NCBI GenBank assembly: GCA_035325645.1
Contig: DAOKZK010000075.1
Span: 1-6,752, forward strand
Length of the DNA: 6,752 nt
Source of the DNA: Macondimonas sp035325645
GTDB taxonomy: Bacteria; Pseudomonadota; Gammaproteobacteria; UBA5335
Reading direction: 5' to 3'
How positions within the stretch are numbered: position 1 is the first letter of the stretch; every line of letters begins with the position of its first letter. Of the stretch, positions 1 to 6,284 are shown piece by piece. The notes below the pieces were generated by a model, which saw nothing but the letters and a program-made list of their open reading frames with translations, was not told the origin of the DNA and did no database searches. The position numbers and the translations under genes were made by a program.

Positions 1-1547
1 GCCTGGAACGGGTCCTCCTCGAACTGCTTCTTGCCGAGCTTCTTGGTGTGGTGGGCCAGCACGATGCCGGCGTCCGGGTTCACCGCATCGCGCAGGCGCT
101 CGACCCGCTGCGACAGGAAGAACAGCATGGCGGCGTTGTCGTTCTCGCCGCCGGCGTCCCCGCCGTCGAAGACGTTGCGAATGGGGTCGATGGCGATGAT
201 GTCCGGCAGCTCGTCGCCGAATGCCTGCTTGATCGCGGGGATCACCTGGGCCAAGCCAGCGTCGTCCAGGATCAGCCGCAGCTGCGACGTGGCGACGAAG
301 TTGACGCGCGCTTCACCGATGCGACTGGGCGGTAGGCGGATCTCCTTCACACGCTCGCGCAGGTAGTGGTACTGCACCTCGGCTTGCAGATAGAACACCC
401 GCAGCGGGCGCGGCGGCGTCATGGCGAGGAAGGTGGCGCCCGCCGCCATGTGCGTGAGCCATGCGAGCAGAAAGTCACTCTTGCCGACCTTGGGCGCACC
501 GCCGAATACCAGCAGGCCGCCGGGTGTGAGCACGCGCGGTGCGATGAGATCGGGCGGCAACGGCGAGTCGTCGTCGAGCAGCGCACCCAGGGTGAAGGTC
601 GGCAGTGTCGGCGCCGCCCCCTTGACGACCCTGCGCTCGCCCTCACGAATGAAGGTGGCGCAGTCGAAGCCCTCGGCCACGGCATCGGCCGCGTCCCACT
701 TGTCCGGTTTATCCATGGGCGGCACGAGGATGGCGACCGACGCCGCGCCCGCCGTCACGCAGGCACGGGCGGCGTTCTCCGCGTAGTCCCAGCCCGGGAC
801 GTCGCGATCCGGCCAGACCAGCACGTGCTTGCCCGCGAGCGGCGTCCAGTCGGTCTTGTCGATCGGCGCCCGCGCGCCGTTCATGGCCGTGGTCGCCGTG
901 ATGCCCGTCCCGATCAGGGCGCAAGCCGCCTTCTCGCCCTCGACCAGCACCACGTCACGCGCATTGGCCACGGCCGGCAGGTTGTAGAGCGGACGCGGAT
1001 CGGGGGCGCGCCACATGCGGGCGCGCACGTCCCAGGGGCGGTACTCCTTGCCGGTGGGCGGGTCGTAGCGGTAGACGCAGGCGATCAGTCTGCCATCCGC
1101 CGTGAGGTAGTCCCACTTGGCGGTATAAGGGCCGAGTTCGTCGACGGGGGCGCTGCGGGCATTCGATCGCTCCGGGGTGTGACCGATGGATGGTGCAAGC
1201 CCGAGCCATTGACGGATTTCCTCCGCGATCCGGGGGAAGTCGTGCCGGGCGGAGAGTCCACGGGAACGGGCCCACAGATCGATGACGTCGCCGCCTTCGT
1301 CGGTCGCGAAATCCTTCCACAGCCCACGTCGTTCGCCGTCGAGCTCCACCACCAGGCTCTTGCCGCGATTGCCGTCGATGTCTCCGACATAGAACTTGTT
1401 CCCCCGGGTTCGGCCTTGCGGGAACAGGTAAAGCAGCACGGCCTCCAGGCGCTCGAGCAGGCCTCGGCGCAGCGAATCGGTATCGGGGAGTGCCATTCCC
1501 TGCTGTTCGGGTGCGTCGTTGTAGTCGAGCCAAATGACGTCTGCCAT
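1..1547 (-). CDS. Phage primase-helicase (TOPRIM + RecA-like ATPase), C-terminus beyond left edge
   Basis: Reading the minus strand from ATG at 1547 gives 515 uninterrupted codons to the left edge with no stop, so the gene is partial at its 3' end. Residues about 25-116 resemble the N-terminal region of phage/plasmid primases (FPQGR, RGNKFYVGDI, LWKDFATDEGGD) but contain no cysteine, so the zinc ligands of a CHC2 primase finger are absent. A TOPRIM core follows: VLVEGEK with Glu203, and WPDRD with Asp247 and Asp249, the likely metal-binding acids for primer synthesis. A RecA-like ATPase comes next: Walker A GGAPKVGKS (349-357), Walker B DIIAIDP (Asp454) and an AHHTKK motif (498-503) typical of AAA_25/RepA-like helicases. 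The protein should prime and unwind at the phage fork. Its start overlaps the nuclease stop by one base (TGATG); a weak GGGGGT SD lies 7 bases upstream. The domain calls are strong; primase activity is inferred. Confidence 0.88.
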   Translation of the reverse strand, partial: MADVIWLDYNDAPEQQGMALPDTDSLRRGLLERLEAVLLYLFPQGRTRGNKFYVGDIDGNRGKSLVVELDGERRGLWKDFATDEGGDVIDLWARSRGLSARHDFPRIAEEIRQWLGLAPSIGHTPERSNARSAPVDELGPYTAKWDYLTADGRLIACVYRYDPPTGKEYRPWDVRARMWRAPDPRPLYNLPAVANARDVVLVEGEKAACALIGTGITATTAMNGARAPIDKTDWTPLAGKHVLVWPDRDVPGWDYAENAARACVTAGAASVAILVPPMDKPDKWDAADAVAEGFDCATFIREGERRVVKGAAPTLPTFTLGALLDDDSPLPPDLIAPRVLTPGGLLVFGGAPKVGKSDFLLAWLTHMAAGATFLAMTPPRPLRVFYLQAEVQYHYLRERVKEIRLPPSRIGEARVNFVATSQLRLILDDAGLAQVIPAIKQAFGDELPDIIAIDPIRNVFDGGDAGGENDNAAMLFFLSQRVERLRDAVNPDAGIVLAHHTKKLGKKQFEEDPFQ

Positions 1548-2469
1548 CAAGCCGACCCCCAACACCGGTCCTGCCAAGGGCACGACTTGCATGTGACATG
1601 GGTCGGCGTAGTGGCGTGTCGGGGCAGCAGCTCGCCCGCCTCGGTGGCGGTGATGACGCGCACGGCCCGGTCCGACATGCGCTGCGCGAGCCCGCCGTCG
1701 AAGGGTACGCGCTCGAACCAGATCTCCTCGCTGTCCTTGTTGATGGCGGTGAACAGCGCGGGATTGCTCGCGATGCCCGGCACGGCGCCTTCCATGTAGG
1801 CCTGGTAGACGGCNNNNNNNNNNNNNNNNNNNNNNNNNNNNNNNNNNNNNNNNNNNNNNNNNNNNNNNNNNNNNNNNNNNNNNNNNNNNNNNNNNNNNNN
1901 NNNNNNNNNNNNNCGGGATTGCTCGCGATGCCCGGCACGGCGCCTTCCATGTAGGCCTGGTAGACGGCGATCTGCGCGGCATAGATCGGCTTGGCACGTG
2001 TCACGCCCTGCTTGACGGTCTCGCGCCAGGACTTGTCGTTCATCGTCTTGCACTCCCACAGCGCGGGCCAACGCATGGAGAAGTCGAGCTCGATGTCGGC
2101 GGGGCCGGCGGCGAGGATGCCGTCGACGTGCCCCTGGATACGCCCGCCGGCGACGGAAAAACCGAACTGCCCGCCGTCGGCCTTGCGCGTGTAGAGCTCG
2201 AAGCCGGCCAGGCGCAGCCAGCGGATCGCCAGATCCTCCAGGGCATGCCCGACCTCGAACACCCGCAGCACCCGCCCGGGCAGCTCGCGGCCGGGATCGA
2301 CCGGCGCCTGGGCGTACTCGTACTGCAGGGCGCGCTCGCAGGCCACGCCGAGCCGTGACGCGCCGAGATAACGGCGCGGCGTTTGTGAGGCACGTTCACG
2401 CGCCAGCGCGTCGTCGATGACGGCACCGACACGCTCGTGGAACTTGGGGCGGTGGTTGTAATCGAGCAT
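1547..2469 (-). CDS. PD-(D/E)XK nuclease, Cas4/AddB-like with Fe-S-type cysteines; interrupted by assembly gap
   Basis: The frame entering the N run from the right and the frame leaving it on the left join in phase once one 55-bp repeat copy and the 100 Ns are removed, giving 255 residues from ATG 2469. Numbering in that repaired protein: Glu78 in GHALED, Asp116 in GHVDGI, Glu139-x-Lys141 in WECKT, and Gln166-x3-Tyr170 in QIAVY. This is the order of the RecB/Cas4/YqaJ-type PD-(D/E)XK core. Cys44 together with C-terminal Cys242, Cys245 and Cys251 matches the one-plus-three arrangement that binds a 4Fe-4S cluster in Cas4 and AddB. An exonuclease role in resecting DNA for recombination or replication is inferred. 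A GTG at 2475 is possible but sits inside the G-run SD, so ATG 2469 (5-base spacing) is preferred. It overlaps the primase-helicase start by one base. Family is confident; the exact join depends on the gap. Confidence 0.85.
1759..1813. repeat. 55-bp direct repeat, left copy (contig-end duplication)
   Basis: Identical at every base to 1914-1968. It encodes, on the minus strand, AVYQAYMEGAVPGIASNP of the nuclease. The copy ends exactly at the first N. A length of 55 equals a common assembly k-mer, so this is best read as one genomic sequence present at both contig ends. Confidence 0.93.
1814..1913. other. Assembly gap, exactly 100 N
   Basis: The run of exactly 100 Ns is a scaffolding placeholder of arbitrary length. 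It lies inside the nuclease gene. Because identical 55-bp ends flank it, the true gap length is probably negative: the two contig ends overlap and were not merged. Confidence 0.97.
1914..1968. repeat. 55-bp direct repeat, right copy (contig-end duplication)
   Basis: Identical to 1759-1813 and starts at the first base after the Ns. Removing one copy plus the gap (155 bases) rejoins the two nuclease frames in phase. Confidence 0.93.
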
Positions 2470-2474
2470 GGCCA

Positions 2475-2482
2475 CCCCCCTC
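2475..2482 (-). promoter_or_regulatory. G-rich ribosome binding site of the nuclease gene
   Basis: GAGGGGGG begins within the stop codon of the DUF6511-type gene (TGA, 2483-2481) and lies five bases from ATG 2469. It supports ATG 2469 over GTG 2475, which overlaps the motif's last base. Confidence 0.6.
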
Positions 2483-2837
2483 AGAACGGCACATCGTCGG
2501 GCGTGAGCTCCCGCAGGTTGTCGAAGTAGGCCGTGAGCACCACGTCGACCAGTTGCAGGACCTCCGCACGGCTGTAGGCCGACAGCGGCCGGTCCATCCC
2601 GATGGCGGCGACGTATTCGCCGAGGTGGGGCAGCACGGCCTCCATCGCGGCCTTCTCGTTGTGGGTGGGATCAATCACGACGCCACCTCCCGCCTTCAGC
2701 CTGCGCAGATGGATGTCCTGGCAGCGCATCGAGCAGAAGCGCTTGAACAGAGGCTTTCCGTCCGGCGCACGCGGGCCATTCCTCGGCGACAGCCAGCAGA
2801 AGCCGCGTCCCTCTCGTCCGCAGATCGCGCATATCAC
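2481..2837 (-). CDS. DUF6511-type small zinc protein with SSB-tip-like C-terminus
   Basis: This 118-residue protein starts at GTG 2837, sharing GTGA with the stop of the helicase gene; GGAGGG four bases upstream supports that start, and the next Met (37) would remove the first cysteine pair. Cys3-x2-Cys6 and Cys35-x3-Cys39 (FCSMRC) form a probable zinc-binding knuckle pair; Cys14 is an extra cysteine. The second half is helical (NEKAAMEAVLPHLGEYV and EVLQLVDVVLTAYFDNL). I recall this layout from phage proteins annotated as DUF6511, a family without a known function; that match is from memory. The last five residues are DDVPF, close to the DDDIPF tip bacterial SSB uses to recruit partners. Position between helicase and nuclease suggests an accessory DNA-binding or adaptor role, which is inference. 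Confidence 0.8.
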   Translation of the reverse strand: MICAICGREGRGFCWLSPRNGPRAPDGKPLFKRFCSMRCQDIHLRRLKAGGGVVIDPTHNEKAAMEAVLPHLGEYVAAIGMDRPLSAYSRAEVLQLVDVVLTAYFDNLRELTPDDVPF

Positions 2838-4510
2838 GCCGCCCTCCGGTGTTCGTCGTTGGCTGCCAGTACGAGGCGCTGGATGGACGACTTGTTGAAC
2901 TGGAAGGCGAGCAGCGCCGAGGCTTGGTAGCGGGTGAGCCCGAAGTCGGCGCGCAGGGCCTGCGGCAGGTAGCGCAGCTGCTTCTCGGTGGGCGGCTCGT
3001 TGAGCCAGCGGCGGGTCTTGTGGGCGGTGTCGAGGGACTCGTTCTCGTTCAACCAGTCATCCGCCTTGGCCATGCAGACCGTGCGGTCGCCGACCGCCAG
3101 CAGACGAGGCTGCAGATCCTTGCCGCCGCCGACCGCGTGCCAGCGACCGTTGAGGAAGAAGATCCCGCCCCAGGCGCCGAAGCCGGTGGCCATCAATGCA
3201 TCGTCGCAGCCAAAGAGATCGCACCAGCGAAAGTTGGAGCGCTTGAGCAGGTCGATCTCCGTCATGACGAAGTCGTCCATGGCTTCCGCCTGCGCGGCAT
3301 CCTCGCGGGTCCACTCGAAGCCGCACAGCGGGCATTCGCGGCAGCCGAGCGGCACCGTCGCCTCGCAGGAGGGGCAGTCCTTGGTGGGCGCCTCCCCCTG
3401 GCGCTGGTGGCCGTCCAGGTTGGCCTCCTGCTCCAGCGAGCCGTGCATGAGGGTCGCGGTGCCGAAGTCGAGGACGATGCAATCGGTCTTGACCACGCCG
3501 GGATGCTCGGCCGGATCGACGGTGCGCAGCCCCCGCCCGATCATCTGGGTGAGCGTCGACTTGTGCGAACTCGGGCGCAGCAGCACCACGCAGGAGGTGG
3601 GCGTGTAGTCGTAACCCTCGGTCAGCACCGCCACGTTGACGACGACCTGCGCCTCGCCGGTCTCGTATTCGGCGAGGCGCACCTTGCGCTCGGCGTCCGA
3701 CAACTCGCCGTGGATCAGCACGGCGCGGATGCCGGCGGCGACGAAGGCGTCGGCCACGCATTGCGCGTGCGCCACGGTCGAGCAGAACACGATGGTCTTG
3801 CGGTCGCCGGCCTTCTCACGCCAGTGACGGATCACCGCGTCGGTGATGGGCGTCCTGTTGAGGATCGCCTCCACCTCGGTCATGTCGAAGTCGGTGGCGG
3901 TGCGGCGCACCTGGGCGAGCGCAGACTGCGCGCCGACGTCGATGACGAAGGTGCGCGGCGGAACCAGATGGCCTGAGGCGATGAGCTCGCCCAAGGTGAT
4001 CTGGTCGGCGACGTTGCTGAACACTTCGCGCAGCCCCTTGCCGTCGCTGCGCGCGGGCGTGGCCGTGGCGCCGAAGATCAGCGCGCGGGGGTTGCGCGAC
4101 AGCACGCGATCGATCACGCGCCGGTAGGACGGTGAGGCGGCGTGATGCGCCTCATCGACCACCAACAGATCGAGCGTGGGCATCGCGTCGAGATGGTTGT
4201 CGCGCGTAAGCGTCTGCACCATCGCGAAGGTCGCGCGCCCGGCCCAGGACTTCTCCTTGGCATCGAACACCGAGGTGGTGAGGCCGGGATTGACCCGGCA
4301 GAACTTCTCCCGGTTCTGGGCGGTGAGCTCGTCACGGTGGGCGAGGATGCAGGCTTTTGCGTCTGGCTCCTCCAACACGCCGCCGGCGACCGCCGACAGC
4401 ATGATGGTCTTGCCCGAACCGGTCGGGCCGATGGCCAGGGTGTTGCCGTGCTGGTGCAGCGCCGCGAGCGAGCGCTCCACCAGCAGGGCCTGACGGGGAC
4501 GAAGCATCAT
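2834..4510 (-). CDS. SF2 DEAD/DEAH-box helicase with zinc ribbon
   Basis: This 558-residue protein has a complete superfamily 2 helicase core: Walker A GPTGSGKT (28-35), DEAH (119-122), GATATPARSDG (motif III region, 147-157) and QMIGRGLRT (motif VI, 322-330, arginine fingers Arg326 and Arg329). It belongs to the SSL2/RecG-like helicases common in phage replication modules. A zinc ribbon follows at 379-397, with Cys379-x2-Cys382 and Cys393-x2-Cys396 plus Cys390. The C-terminal part (about 410-558) ends in a small helical segment with PPTEKQLRYL and LTRYQASALL. It should use ATP to move on or remodel branched or duplex DNA; the substrate cannot be read from the sequence. ATG 4510 follows the previous stop (TAA at 4528-4526) by 15 bases, with a G-rich SD touching that stop; an adjacent second ATG at 4507 is less well spaced. 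The stop overlaps the next gene's GTG. Confidence 0.93.
   Translation of the reverse strand: MMLRPRQALLVERSLAALHQHGNTLAIGPTGSGKTIMLSAVAGGVLEEPDAKACILAHRDELTAQNREKFCRVNPGLTTSVFDAKEKSWAGRATFAMVQTLTRDNHLDAMPTLDLLVVDEAHHAASPSYRRVIDRVLSRNPRALIFGATATPARSDGKGLREVFSNVADQITLGELIASGHLVPPRTFVIDVGAQSALAQVRRTATDFDMTEVEAILNRTPITDAVIRHWREKAGDRKTIVFCSTVAHAQCVADAFVAAGIRAVLIHGELSDAERKVRLAEYETGEAQVVVNVAVLTEGYDYTPTSCVVLLRPSSHKSTLTQMIGRGLRTVDPAEHPGVVKTDCIVLDFGTATLMHGSLEQEANLDGHQRQGEAPTKDCPSCEATVPLGCRECPLCGFEWTREDAAQAEAMDDFVMTEIDLLKRSNFRWCDLFGCDDALMATGFGAWGGIFFLNGRWHAVGGGKDLQPRLLAVGDRTVCMAKADDWLNENESLDTAHKTRRWLNEPPTEKQLRYLPQALRADFGLTRYQASALLAFQFNKSSIQRLVLAANDEHRRAA
2842..2847 (-). promoter_or_regulatory. Ribosome binding site for the GTG start of the DUF6511-type gene
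   Basis: GGAGGG four bases before GTG 2837, inside the last codons of the helicase gene. Together with the GTGA overlap it supports this non-ATG start. Confidence 0.6.
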
Positions 4511-4525
4511 GCCGGCAGTCCCCCC

Positions 4526-5122
4526 TTACTGCGCCCAGCTCGGACGGCCCGTGACCGGCCCGCGACCCGTGGCTTGGGCATAGGCGTTCGGCGTGGTGGG
4601 CGCCGGGGCGGACGGACGCGCGTTGCCCATCAGCGCGGCGTAGTCCTTGTGATCCGGCTGGATCGCCTGCTTGATGACCGCCTTGTCCTGGCCGTTCTGG
4701 TCCTTCTCCCAATCGACCTTGCCGAGGAACTCGATGCCGTCGAGGTCGGCGAAACCGGCGATGCGCCGCGCGTTCTGGGCCTGGGGGCTGGCGTCGCCCG
4801 GATGGACGCCGCGCGCCGAGTTCAGGATCGCCTTGACGAAGGCGCGGCCCATGTTGGCCCACTCGGGACCCTTGGGGCTGTAGAGACCGATCAGCGACCA
4901 CAGCTTGCGGCGGGCGTACTCGCCCTCCATCACCACGAATTCGCAGTTGAGGTACACCGAGCCGGTGTTGTCGTTGCGGGTGGCGTAGCCGCCGGTCCAG
5001 CCCTGGCTCGCATCGTCGAAGCCGCCGGGGCGGATGGTCATGCGCACGCGCACCAGCGTGCCCTTGGGGATCAGGTCGAACGAGGACTGCTCGTTGGCGT
5101 CGTTGAAATCGAAATAGCTCAT
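4526..5122 (-). CDS. Probable phage ssDNA-binding protein (DUF669-like)
   Basis: This 198-residue protein probably coats single-stranded DNA. Residues about 15-150 look like a beta-rich OB-type domain: LIPKGTLVRVRMTIRPGG at its start, then YLNCEFVVMEGEYARRKLW and a GRAFVKAILNSARG helix. Residues 165-198 are low-complexity, rich in Pro, Ala and Thr, and probably disordered. This matches phage SSB-like/DUF669 proteins by general shape and by position directly after a Sak4-like ATPase, a frequent pairing; no catalytic motif exists to confirm it. Unlike bacterial SSB, the tail has no acidic tip and ends RPSWAQ. Start ATG 5122 has an exact AAGGAG eight bases upstream, overlapping the stop of the preceding gene. 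The alternative is another OB-fold or structural replication accessory. Confidence 0.7.
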   Translation of the reverse strand: MSYFDFNDANEQSSFDLIPKGTLVRVRMTIRPGGFDDASQGWTGGYATRNDNTGSVYLNCEFVVMEGEYARRKLWSLIGLYSPKGPEWANMGRAFVKAILNSARGVHPGDASPQAQNARRIAGFADLDGIEFLGKVDWEKDQNGQDKAVIKQAIQPDHKDYAALMGNARPSAPAPTTPNAYAQATGRGPVTGRPSWAQ

Positions 5123-5130
5123 GGTCGTGG

Positions 5131-5136
5131 CTCCTT
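5131..5136 (-). promoter_or_regulatory. Ribosome binding site of the ssDNA-binding protein gene
   Basis: AAGGAG eight bases before ATG 5122; its first two bases are part of the TAA stop of the Sak4-like gene, which favours re-initiation by ribosomes finishing that gene. Confidence 0.75.
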
Positions 5137-5992
5137 ATTGCTGTACGGGTTCGGAAGGCGCGGGGCGCGCGAAGTCGAGGCGTTCGAGTGCAGGGCGGGC
5201 CGGGCCGGCGATCTTGGCCATCAGCCGGCCGAGGTGCGGCTCCTCGATCTGGTCGAGGCGGCCGGAACGGTCCTTGGCGGGGTAGCCCCAGGGGTTGAGC
5301 GTGTGGCAGACGAAGGCGCGGTAGGCCGTGCCGTCGTCGGCCTTGAGCTCGGCCAGCGTCACCACTTCGTCGACGATGCCGGGCAGCTCGAGCCCGGTCT
5401 TGGAGCCGTCGATCTGCAGCTGGAAGACGCGGCGATTGAAGTCGTCGAGGCGTTCGTCGAGGATGCCGACGAACCAGACGTTCTTGCCGCGGGTGTGCTG
5501 CAGGTGGGTCAGCCAGGCGATCATCTCCTGGCCCATCAGGCCGTAGGCGCCGCGGGTATCCGGCTTGCCGGTCTTCTCGGAGTAGGCCTGCGGCTGGCCC
5601 TTGCACCACTGCAGGCACAGACGCCCGGCGACGGTGATCGAGTCGACGAACACGGTGTCGTAGCGATCGAGCACGGTCGGGTCGCCGAAGCGCGCGCGGA
5701 CGGCATCGAAGTGGGCCTGGCTGAAAGGCTGGTCCTCACGCAGCGCCGGGTTCGGACCGCCGATGAATACCGCGAAGTCGCGGCACTCCTGCCAGGTGCG
5801 CGGGCGGATGGTGTCGCCGGCCCAGCCCTCGACGGCGAGGTCGCCCGCCTCGAGGTCGAAGAACAGGGTGGCCTCGGGCGCCAGGGTCCAGAGCTGCGAG
5901 GTCTTGCCGATGCCGCTCTTGCCGACCAGCACGCCTTTGACGCCGCGCTTCTCGGCCAGGCGTTGGTCGGCGGAGATGATGGGGAGGCTCAT
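5135..5992 (-). CDS. Sak4-like RecA-fold ATPase (phage recombinase, AAA_24 type)
   Basis: This 285-residue protein has Walker A GKSGIGKT (24-31) and a Walker B strand YDTVFVDS ending at Asp117. It also carries segments typical of phage AAA_24 nucleotide-binding proteins: FFDLEAGDLA after the P-loop, AYGLMGQEMIAWL (149-161), VWFVGILDE (172-180) and LPGIVDEVVTL (203-213). These are RecA-core-only proteins, many of them called Sak4, that promote single-strand annealing in phage recombination, usually with a partner ssDNA-binding protein; such a gene lies next here. Start choice: ATG 5992 shares ATGA with the stop of the upstream gene and has AAGGAGGGT seven bases before it; the frame is open further upstream, to 6478, but that stretch overlaps two other genes and is not coding. 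No residue needed for ATP binding is missing. The function as annealase or recombinase is from the family. Confidence 0.88.
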   Translation of the reverse strand: MSLPIISADQRLAEKRGVKGVLVGKSGIGKTSQLWTLAPEATLFFDLEAGDLAVEGWAGDTIRPRTWQECRDFAVFIGGPNPALREDQPFSQAHFDAVRARFGDPTVLDRYDTVFVDSITVAGRLCLQWCKGQPQAYSEKTGKPDTRGAYGLMGQEMIAWLTHLQHTRGKNVWFVGILDERLDDFNRRVFQLQIDGSKTGLELPGIVDEVVTLAELKADDGTAYRAFVCHTLNPWGYPAKDRSGRLDQIEEPHLGRLMAKIAGPARPALERLDFARPAPSEPVQQ

Positions 5993-6270
5993 GAGCGACC
6001 CTCCTTGTCGGCGAAGGCGTCTCCGATCCGGTGCGCGCCGAGTGCGCCGTGTTTGCGGGCGAGGTCGTAGAGCTCCCGCAAGGCGTTCATGCGGCGGCTG
6101 ATGGGCCGGACCTCGTTTTCGAGGGCGATGACGGCGAAGGCGATCTGGTCCAGGGTGGCATCTTCGATGGCCACGTCGGCGCCATTCGTCCCGATCCGTT
6201 CCGGCAGGGACTCCAGCAGATAGGGGTGCTGCTTTTTCAGCTTGTCGAGCAAAGTGCGGTTCTTGAACAT
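5989..6270 (-). CDS. Small helical phage protein, function unknown
   Basis: I do not recognise this 93-residue protein. It begins MFKNRTLLDKLKKQHPYLLE, is mostly helical by composition, and has no cysteines, membrane segment or catalytic motif. A central segment (ATLDQIAFAVIALENEVRPISRRMNALRELYDLARK) could form an amphipathic or coiled helix, suggesting oligomerisation or a partner-binding role. Start choice: an in-frame GTG at 6279 lies inside the GAGGAG sequence, whereas ATG 6270 follows that SD by eight bases, so the ATG is preferred. The gene ends in a 4-base ATGA overlap with the Sak4-like gene, so its translation is probably coupled to it. A role as an accessory to the recombination proteins is a guess from position. 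Confidence 0.72.
   Translation of the reverse strand: MFKNRTLLDKLKKQHPYLLESLPERIGTNGADVAIEDATLDQIAFAVIALENEVRPISRRMNALRELYDLARKHGALGAHRIGDAFADKEGRS
5998..6006 (-). promoter_or_regulatory. Strong ribosome binding site of the Sak4-like gene
   Basis: AAGGAGGGT on the minus strand, seven bases before ATG 5992, lies inside the end of the preceding 93-aa gene. It fixes the start of the ATPase and rules out the upstream open extension. Confidence 0.8.
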
Positions 6271-6278
6271 GACGGTCA

Positions 6279-6284
6279 CTCCTC
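6279..6284 (-). promoter_or_regulatory. Ribosome binding site deciding ATG 6270 over GTG 6279
   Basis: GAGGAG on the minus strand is eight bases from ATG 6270. The alternative GTG at 6279 shares its first base with the last G of this motif, leaving no spacing. Confidence 0.7.

Noticed and set aside
366..1799. Long plus-strand open frame of 477 codons
   Set aside because: It lies antisense to the primase-helicase and nuclease, has low-complexity Arg/Gly/His-rich composition and no domain motif. High GC content makes such shadow frames common.
955..1813. Continuation of the nuclease frame to the left of the Ns
   Set aside because: It is out of phase with the true nuclease end and with the primase-helicase; it exists only because 100 placeholder Ns plus a duplicated 55-mer shift the frame.
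1759..1968. 55-bp direct repeats as a target-site duplication, att site or insertion scar
   Set aside because: They abut an exact 100-N placeholder, are longer than usual target duplications, and removing one copy restores a gene; an assembly overlap explains everything.
2849..3976. Plus-strand open frame of 375 codons
   Set aside because: It is antisense to the SF2 helicase and lacks motifs; a GC-driven shadow.
4332..5618. Minus-strand open frame of 428 codons in another phase
   Set aside because: It overlaps the Sak4-like, SSB-like and helicase genes out of phase and is Arg/Pro-rich, as expected of a shifted reading of GC-rich genes.
4142..6070. Very long plus-strand open frame of 642 codons
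   Set aside because: It runs antisense to the helicase, SSB-like and Sak4-like genes, which have clear motifs and SDs; its composition is repetitive Gly/Ala/Arg/Leu and no family is recognisable.
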